NCBI GenBank assembly: GCA_024275575.1
Contig: JAJRYV010000070.1
Coordinates: 1 to 61,600 of the forward strand
Direction: 5' to 3'
DNA from: a bacterium
GTDB taxonomy: Bacteria; Zhuqueibacterota; Zhuqueibacteria; Zhuqueibacterales; Geothermadaptataceae
Length of the DNA: 61,600 nucleotides
The notes under the pieces were generated by a model. The model worked only from the letters and a program-made list of their open reading frames with translations, searched no databases and was not told where the DNA came from. Both the position numbers and the translations under genes were made by a program. Below, piece by piece: positions 55,776-61,600 of this stretch (position 1 is its first letter; each line of letters starts with the position of its first letter).

Positions 55776-56138
55776 TTATTTCCCGCCGCTGTTTTCTTTC
55801 TTTTCAAACGGATTTTTAATATCTGCCAGTTTAGAAAAACCAGCCATATTCTCCTGTAATTTTGAACAAACAATCGAACACAGATCGAATATCGAATCGT
55901 CGACGATGTGATAATAAACGCTGTTGCCGTCCTTGCGCCGTGCGACAATATTATATTGTGCCATCGCCAGCATGATTTTGGAAACGTTTGCCTGCTTTAA
56001 GTCGGTTTCTTCAATTATCTTGCCGACATTTTTCTCTCCGGACTTCAGGCAGTTCAACACTTTCAAACGATTGGTATCCGCAAGAATTTTAAAGCGGTTC
56101 GAAATCAATTCGAGTAAAGCATCATTATCATAGTCCAT
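55776..56138 (-). CDS. ArsR-family transcriptional regulator
   Basis: 120 residues. Winged helix: NRFKILADTNRLKVLNCLKS, then EETDLKQANVSKIMLAMAQY as recognition region, then RRKDGNSVYYHIVD as wing. The metal-binding ELCVCDL of ArsR/SmtB is absent; two cysteines in LCSIVCSKL could sense redox or electrophiles instead, as in BigR/SqrR types (inference). It is transcribed divergently from the exporter at 56340 and likely binds the twin AATATAA/TTATATT sites at 56280-56320. The coding tail ends KKENSGGK. Confidence 0.88.
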   Translation of the reverse strand: MDYDNDALLELISNRFKILADTNRLKVLNCLKSGEKNVGKIIEETDLKQANVSKIMLAMAQYNIVARRKDGNSVYYHIVDDSIFDLCSIVCSKLQENMAGFSKLADIKNPFEKKENSGGK

Positions 56139-56267
56139 TACTTTTCCTTTATAAACCTCTAAAACAATATGAATTATTCACCGCCCCGACAGGCTATTGC
56201 CGCCAGCCGTTTTGGCGAGTGCTTTTAACCGCACCAGGTACATGAACTGAAAATATAAAAAAAGGGC

Positions 56268-56320
56268 TTGACAAAATCAAGTAATATAATTATATTCCAA
56301 TTGAGTAATATAGTTATATT
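56268..56320 (+). promoter_or_regulatory. Promoter with two AT-rich palindromic operators
   Basis: TTGACA (56268-56273), 17-base spacer, TATATT (56291-56296). Two near-identical 17-base repeats, AGTAATATAATTATATT (56280-56296) and AGTAATATAGTTATATT (56304-56320), start 24 bases apart. The first contains the perfect palindrome AATATAATTATATT, and the second differs by one base. The first overlaps the -10 box, so an ArsR dimer there would block the promoter of the exporter operon. Confidence 0.8.
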
Positions 56321-56339
56321 TTAACCTTTTGGAGAATTT

Positions 56340-59285
56340 ATGAAAACTGCCCTGATCCGGTTTGCCATGCGCAAGCCCAAGCTGATCATCACTTTAATTG
56401 CTTTATTTACGCTGCTGACCCTTACTCTGGTTGGCGTCCGCATCATCAATAATCCCCACGGCATCATCGACACTGATGCTGAAAACATGCTCGATGAAAA
56501 AGAACATGTGCGGGTATTTCACAAATTGACGAAAGACAAATTTGCCCTTTTCGATATGGTTGCGATGGGTGTTTACCACCCCGGTGAAAACGGCGTTTTT
56601 ACACCGGAAATCCTGCAGGCTGTGAATGCGATAACTGATGAAATTATGGCGCTGGAGAGTAATGATTATGTTATCGATGCCAAAGGTGATACATTTTTTG
56701 TCGATTTGACGGCTGAATCGATAAATCCGGCGGGGAACAATGAGATGTCCCATGGCGTCATTTTCGAAGACATGATGGCATTGAATCAGATTGAAGATAT
56801 CAATGGTGAAACCGGTGATCTGGTCATCAAGACATTGATGGCAGAAGCGCCGACGACCCTTGATGGGGCGCAGGAAATTAAAAAACGCGTTGATCTCAAT
56901 CCGCTGCTGCGAGATAAAATGGCCTCTGTCGATGGTAAAATCGTTGGCATTTATATTCCTGTGACCAGTAAAAAAATATCTTACGATTTATCAAAAGTCC
57001 TGGAAATTCTGGCGGAAAAATATCTGACACCGATAACGGTTGACGGTGCGCCTTTTTTCGGAACAAAGGATAAACCTCTAGGGGAGTACATCGTGGCCGG
57101 CATTCCGGTGGCGCAGGATACTTTCGGCAAATATATGTTTAAGCAGATGGGCGTTTCAGCCCCTCTCGCCGGTCTCGTTATTTTTATCCTGCTCTTTGTT
57201 TTTTTCCGGCGGGTTAAAGTTATCATTGCCCCCATGATTTTGGCGATTCTCGCCATCACCTGGACTATGGGCTTGCTCATCGGCACAGGATTCACCGTGC
57301 ATATCATGAGTTCAATGATTCCCATCTTTCTTTTTCCAATCGCGGTTTTGAACTCGATACACGTGATTTCATCTATTCACAAGCGTTATGCAGAGGGTGC
57401 TGGCCTGGAAGCGACGATTTTGATGTCTTATGAAACCTTGTTCATTCCCATCCTGTTCACCTCGATCACGACTGTCGTAGGATTTGTTTCGCTCATTTTG
57501 ACTTTCATCCCGCCGGTGCAGGTTTTCGGTACCTTTGTCGCGATTGGCGTGGCGTTTTCCTGGCTGCTTTCGGTTACGTTTTTGCCGGCTTATCTTGTCC
57601 TCGTCGGCAAGAAAACTTTTGAAGATTTCGGCCATGCCGATGACAGTGAACATCATTTCCTTGGCAGGGTTGGCCGTCTGTTACAATTTGTTTCGCAGAA
57701 TTACAGCAAAGCCGTTATTGTCGTCACCTTTGTTCTCTTCATCATCTCCGCTATCGGTATTTCGCTTATCGAAATCAATGATAATCCGGTGAAATGGTTT
57801 AAACCCGGGCATCCACTGCGGCATGCTGATGAATTGATGAATGCCCATGTTTCCGGAACCTATATGGCGAATATCGTTTTTACTTTCACTGAAAAAGCAC
57901 CGCAGGGCATGGAGGGAAATTTGACGACCGTTGAACTCGCTGCTCTCGCCGAAAAAAATGAAATCAATACAGCATTTTACATACGCCCGCAGGGCCGCAT
58001 CTGGGGTGAGTTGGTCAACGGTGAAAAGTATGCTCTGACCCTGGAGAATAGCCCCGGGCTGATAACCACATTTTGGACGGCATTCGAAAAAATGCTGAAA
58101 AAAAACAAAATAAAACTGCTGCGAAAAAGTGCTCCGGAAGCGGTCTTTGATAATTATGATGAAATCGAGTTTTCGCAATTACAGGAAATTCTCACTGATT
58201 CCCGGTTAAAGAAACTGTATTGGGATGAAGAAAATCAGGTCATCTTCGGCCGTGATAAAATCAGTGATCTGGTGTTTTATGCCGAAGTTTCGGAAGAGGT
58301 GATCATCAACGCCATTTTTGATCAGATATTGCAAGACCTGCGCCAGCGTCCGGTGAAACTCGTCGATGCCTTTGAGCCTTTCAAAACACCGGAGTTGCTG
58401 CAATATATGAAAAGTGTCGAAGAAATTGCCCTTGATGATTCAACGATTGTGGGTTCAGTCTCTTCAGTCCTCGATATTTTGCGCAAGGTTTCATGGGAGT
58501 TGCGCAAGCGCGACGATACCTATTTCAGATTGCCGCAAAGCAAAGCAGAAGCCGGTCAGTATATTTTTCTCGCCAAAGGTGGAGAATCGCCCGACGATCT
58601 GCACAAGTTTATCACACGTGATTATGATGCTGCGCATCTTTGGTTACATTTGAACACGGGAGACAACAAAGCCATTGAAGGCGTGGTTGCACGGGTGAAT
58701 AATTTTATCAGTGAAAATCAGCCGCCACCCGGTGTTGAAATCGACTGGGCTGGTTTGAATTACATCAATACCGTGTGGCAGCAGAAGATGGTCGGCGGCA
58801 TGGCAAATTCGCTCATCGGTGCATATATCACTGTTTTCCTGATGGTCATTCTGCTCTTTCGATCCCTGCGCTGGGGGCTGATCGCAATGATACCAATCAC
58901 CCTGACCATCGCTTTGATTTACGCCATGATCGGTTATTTCGGCAAACCCTACGATATGCCCATCGCTGTGTTATCTTCATTAACACTGGGTTTATCCATC
59001 GATGTTGGTATTCACTATATCGAACGATCGCGGCTTCTGCACAAAACCACACGAGATTTTGACACCACCATGGGGCTTGTTTTCGGCGAGCCGGCCACGG
59101 CAATGCTGCAAAATACAATCGCTATCGCAATCGGATTTGTGCCGCTGTTTTTTGCCGATCTGGTGCCGTATCTGACTGTCGGTGCGTTCTTTTTTGCTAT
59201 CATGCTGATTTCAGGTTTCTCTACCTTGATCATCTTGCCGGCGATTTCCAGACTGTCACATGCAAAGCTTTATCCGGTGAGTTGA
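56340..59285 (+). CDS. MMPL/HAE3-type RND exporter
   Basis: 981 residues. It opens KTALIRFAMRKPKLIITLIA, has two long periplasmic loops and two groups of membrane helices; TSITTVVGFVSLILTFIPPV and ITVFLMVILLFRSLRWGLIA are examples. The second sensor region reads LSSLTLGLSIDVGIHYIERS. HAE3 exporters move hopanoids, carotenoid-like lipids or other hydrophobic molecules to the outer membrane. GGAG lies 5 bases before ATG 56340. The following LolA-like protein and DUF1302-like porin form a common three-gene partner set. Confidence 0.92.
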   Translation: MKTALIRFAMRKPKLIITLIALFTLLTLTLVGVRIINNPHGIIDTDAENMLDEKEHVRVFHKLTKDKFALFDMVAMGVYHPGENGVFTPEILQAVNAITDEIMALESNDYVIDAKGDTFFVDLTAESINPAGNNEMSHGVIFEDMMALNQIEDINGETGDLVIKTLMAEAPTTLDGAQEIKKRVDLNPLLRDKMASVDGKIVGIYIPVTSKKISYDLSKVLEILAEKYLTPITVDGAPFFGTKDKPLGEYIVAGIPVAQDTFGKYMFKQMGVSAPLAGLVIFILLFVFFRRVKVIIAPMILAILAITWTMGLLIGTGFTVHIMSSMIPIFLFPIAVLNSIHVISSIHKRYAEGAGLEATILMSYETLFIPILFTSITTVVGFVSLILTFIPPVQVFGTFVAIGVAFSWLLSVTFLPAYLVLVGKKTFEDFGHADDSEHHFLGRVGRLLQFVSQNYSKAVIVVTFVLFIISAIGISLIEINDNPVKWFKPGHPLRHADELMNAHVSGTYMANIVFTFTEKAPQGMEGNLTTVELAALAEKNEINTAFYIRPQGRIWGELVNGEKYALTLENSPGLITTFWTAFEKMLKKNKIKLLRKSAPEAVFDNYDEIEFSQLQEILTDSRLKKLYWDEENQVIFGRDKISDLVFYAEVSEEVIINAIFDQILQDLRQRPVKLVDAFEPFKTPELLQYMKSVEEIALDDSTIVGSVSSVLDILRKVSWELRKRDDTYFRLPQSKAEAGQYIFLAKGGESPDDLHKFITRDYDAAHLWLHLNTGDNKAIEGVVARVNNFISENQPPPGVEIDWAGLNYINTVWQQKMVGGMANSLIGAYITVFLMVILLFRSLRWGLIAMIPITLTIALIYAMIGYFGKPYDMPIAVLSSLTLGLSIDVGIHYIERSRLLHKTTRDFDTTMGLVFGEPATAMLQNTIAIAIGFVPLFFADLVPYLTVGAFFFAIMLISGFSTLIILPAISRLSHAKLYPVS

Positions 59286-59370
59286 ATTTGAAAAATTTAC
59301 GCAATTATCGATGTTCAAAAGAAGTTTGGTTATAATTAATATTTAAAAGATCAAAATACAGGAGATAAAA

Positions 59371-60159
59371 ATGAAGTCAGTCAAAACATTAATCGTAACA
59401 CTTTTTTTCCTGGCAAGCAGCAGCGGTTTGTTTGCCCAGGATGCCGAAGCGCTGATGAAAGAAGCGCATCTGAATTATAATTATGCCAAAGATGACGGCA
59501 AAGCGAAAGTTGTGATGACTATCGTCAGCAGCAAAGGCAGCACCAAAACCAAAAAATTCACCATGGTACGCAAAGACCTGCAGGATGGCGGCGACCAGCT
59601 ATATTTCATCTATTTCAAAGCGCCTTCCGACATTAAACGCATGACTTTTCTGGTAAAGAAACATATCGACCGCGATGATGACCGCATGTTGTACGTGCCG
59701 GCCATCGATCTGGTGAAAAAGATCGCGGCAAACGACAAAGCCAGCTCCTTCGTCGGGTCCGATTTTTCTTATGAGGATGTTTCCGGCCGTTCGTGGACGG
59801 AAGATGTTCATGAGCTCATCGGTGAAGAGAATATCGGTGAGCTGGCGGCTTATAAAATTAAATCGACGCCGAAGAAGGAAGACTATTTTACCTACAAAAT
59901 CAGTTTTATCAGCAAAAAAGACAAGCTGCCGTTGCGTGAAGAATATTACGATAAAAAAGGCAATCTGACTCGTATCTTCACTGCTGAAAAGCTCGAATAC
60001 ATCGAAGGTGTGCCGACGATTACCGTGCGTAAAATGGAGAATATTGCTAAAAAACAGTATACGCAAATCGAATTTGTCAGCATCAAGTATAATATTGGTG
60101 TGAAAAAGAAATATTTTTCCGAACGCTATCTCAAAAAACCGCATGCTGTTTTAAAATAA
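59371..60159 (+). CDS. Outer-membrane lipoprotein-sorting (LolA-like) protein
   Basis: 262 residues. Signal peptide TLIVTLFFLASSSGLFAQ, then an incomplete barrel of the LolA-like family: VVMTIVSSKGSTKTKKFTMV, YFIYFKAPSDIKRMTFLV, DRMLYVPAIDLVKKIAAND, SFVGSDFSYEDVSGR. This family is found beside HAE3/MMPL exporters and likely carries the exported hydrophobic molecule across the periplasm. It is 86 bases after the exporter, with AGGAG upstream of ATG 59371. Confidence 0.88.
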   Translation: MKSVKTLIVTLFFLASSSGLFAQDAEALMKEAHLNYNYAKDDGKAKVVMTIVSSKGSTKTKKFTMVRKDLQDGGDQLYFIYFKAPSDIKRMTFLVKKHIDRDDDRMLYVPAIDLVKKIAANDKASSFVGSDFSYEDVSGRSWTEDVHELIGEENIGELAAYKIKSTPKKEDYFTYKISFISKKDKLPLREEYYDKKGNLTRIFTAEKLEYIEGVPTITVRKMENIAKKQYTQIEFVSIKYNIGVKKKYFSERYLKKPHAVLK

Positions 60160-60227
60160 CTGAAAATATATCTTCCTCACGCGGATACTTCGTGTGGGGA
60201 AGCGAACTATCTAAAAATGAGTGAGAT

Positions 60228-61592
60228 ATGAAAATAAGACAATTCACAATTTTACTGATTCTTCTGCAAGGCATTTTATCTGCGCAGGAATGGAACGGAT
60301 TTGTTGAATTTTCTCTGTCCCCGAAATTTTCTCAAAATAAATTGATTCAATCGGTCTCAGCCGTACCGGCCAATGGCCGTTATTATGCCCTGGGTGAGCA
60401 GCGTTTGCAGCTCAAATTTGAGCATGCCTCCGACCGCGGTGATCTGTTTTTCAAGATTGATTTTATCAACGATAACGTGCTGGAAAATACAAAACTCGAT
60501 GTACGGGAAGCTTTTTTTACCACAACCCCTGTCGAATGGATGGATTTGAAAATCGGCCGTCAGATTCAAACCTGGGGTGTGGGTGATCTGATGTTTATCA
60601 ATGATGTGTTTCCGAAAGACTGGATATCTTTTTTTGCCGGCCGGCAGGATGCCTATCTCAAAGCGCCCAGCGATGCAATACGCTTCAGCCTGTTTCCGGG
60701 TCTTTCCGCGATCGAAGCCATCGATATTTCGCTGATGCCTTTTGCACAGTCTGATTTGAACCTGATGACCGAGGGGCGTTTTGCCTCAAGAGACCCGTTG
60801 CTGGGGCAGCTACTGCGTGACGGCCGGTTAACACCGACGCAAACAACTTCCACCGAATGGAACAATGCTGAATTGGCGGCACGGCTCCAGTTGGGCGCAG
60901 TTAAAGGATTTACCACTGCACTTTATACATACAAAGGTCGCTGGAACAATCCGCTGGCCATGCGTTTGGACTCGCAGACTTTTACTTTTTCGCCTTATTT
61001 TGCCAAATTGCAGGTCTACGGCGCATCCAGTCGCGGCGCCGCTCTCGGCGGTATCGTTTCGGTTGAAGGCGGTTACTACTATTCCGAAGAGGATGAGAAT
61101 GGCGATAATCCGCTGATTCCGAATTCATCATTGCGCTATCTCGCGCTCTATGAACGCTCGTTGACCACGACACTGGATATCGGGGTACAGTATTACGGTG
61201 AGATGATCCGCAATTTCTCCTCGATTGAAAAAAATTACCAGCTTCTGCTCGCCGGTAATCTGCAACTTCTGGATAGCGAGGCATTTAAGGATTAAAAACG
61301 CCATCTGTTGACTCTGCGGCTGACGAAAAAAATGATGAACGAGGCCCTGTGGCTGACGTGGTTCAGCTATTTTTCTCCATCGGATCAGGATTATTATTTT
61401 CGTCCCAAAATGGTTTATGCCTATTCCGATGAAATTCGTTTTGAGTTGACAGCCAATATTCTCGGGGCATACGGTGACAACAATGACGAATCCACGATAC
61501 GTGACGGGATGTTTCCAAACTATCTCAACACGATGTTCGGGCAATTTAAAGATGATTCAAATATCAACTTTACCGCCCGCTATATTTTTTAA
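60228..61592 (+). pseudogene. DUF1302-like outer-membrane protein with one in-frame TAA
   Basis: 355 residues, then TAA at 61293-61295, then 98 more codons in the same frame to 61592 (first M at 61308). The full product would be about 450 residues: signal peptide IRQFTILLILLQGILS, then beta-strand repeats with REAFFTTTPVEWMDLKIGRQ, QTWGVGDLMFINDVFPKDW (the DUF1302 hallmark WGxxDxxxxxDVxxPKD), and a final strand ending FTARYIF with the C-terminal Phe needed for outer-membrane insertion. The stop removes the last strands, so an unmodified product should not insert. It is the third gene of the exporter module. Confidence 0.8.
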
Positions 61593-61600
61593 TTCGAACA

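Overview
The window reads as a chromosomal segment of a Gram-negative, probably heterotrophic member of the FCB superphylum (a Calditrichota-, KSB1- or Ignavibacteria-like lineage; this placement is inference). Evidence: a GWxTD-domain secreted protein, a PorV/UPF0164-like outer-membrane protein, an OmpA protein with thrombospondin type-3 repeats, a long SecA (1028 aa) with a SEC-C tail, HPr kinase without a visible PTS, and several two-membrane export systems. No phage, integron or CRISPR array is visible.

Layout. 1-6 kb is a decaying accessory patch: an IS3-type OrfA start running off the left edge, one intact and one broken AAA_14/DUF4143 ATPase, a scrap of an ABC permease, a wrecked Phd/VapC-like toxin-antitoxin pair, and a full-length MacB-type permease interrupted by one in-frame stop. 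A 34-codon small ORF with an excellent ribosome binding site and its own terminator follows. 6.2-9.1 kb holds a C4 zinc-ribbon coiled-coil protein, the RNase P RNA and recJ. 9.7-23.7 kb is an acyl-CoA catabolic cluster: MCC-like carboxyltransferase, AtuA-type protein, GlmU-like protein, AtuA-like small protein, crotonase, two acyl-CoA dehydrogenases, metallo-beta-lactamase fold hydrolase, thiolase, 3-hydroxyacyl-CoA dehydrogenase and branched-chain aminotransferase. It is interrupted by a degraded restriction-endonuclease-like gene. 23.7-32.3 kb is housekeeping: nusB, secA, smg, a topA relic, a Xer recombinase, hpf, hprK and an MlaD-like protein. tRNA-Phe(GAA) and tRNA-Thr(CGT) follow.

32.7-42.1 kb carries envelope and metabolic genes: PorV-like, GWxTD, cysteine desulfurase, an ECF-S / TonB-receptor-like / cytochrome c lipoprotein trio, an AlkD-like protein and TSP3-OmpA. 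42.2-48.7 kb (minus strand) is a complete tripartite RND efflux set with a TetR regulator and a 31-bp palindromic operator candidate. 48.9-50.2 kb has a dispersed repeat, a MITE-like element and a TIR-DUF1566 fusion. 50.2-55.5 kb holds a GlcD/GlcF-type fused oxidoreductase, a frameshifted thiI and trmI. 55.8-61.6 kb is an ArsR-controlled HAE3/MMPL exporter module with a LolA-like protein and a broken DUF1302-like porin.

How it works together: the cluster at 9.7-23.7 kb looks like a beta-oxidation plus carboxylation route for a branched or prenyl-like acyl-CoA, though the biotin-carrying subunit and HMG-CoA lyase are not in the window. The most unusual features are the split AtuA with a GlmU-like gene between its halves, the TIR-DUF1566 protein beside mobile debris, the topA relic kept inside a housekeeping run, and the number of genes broken by a single lesion.
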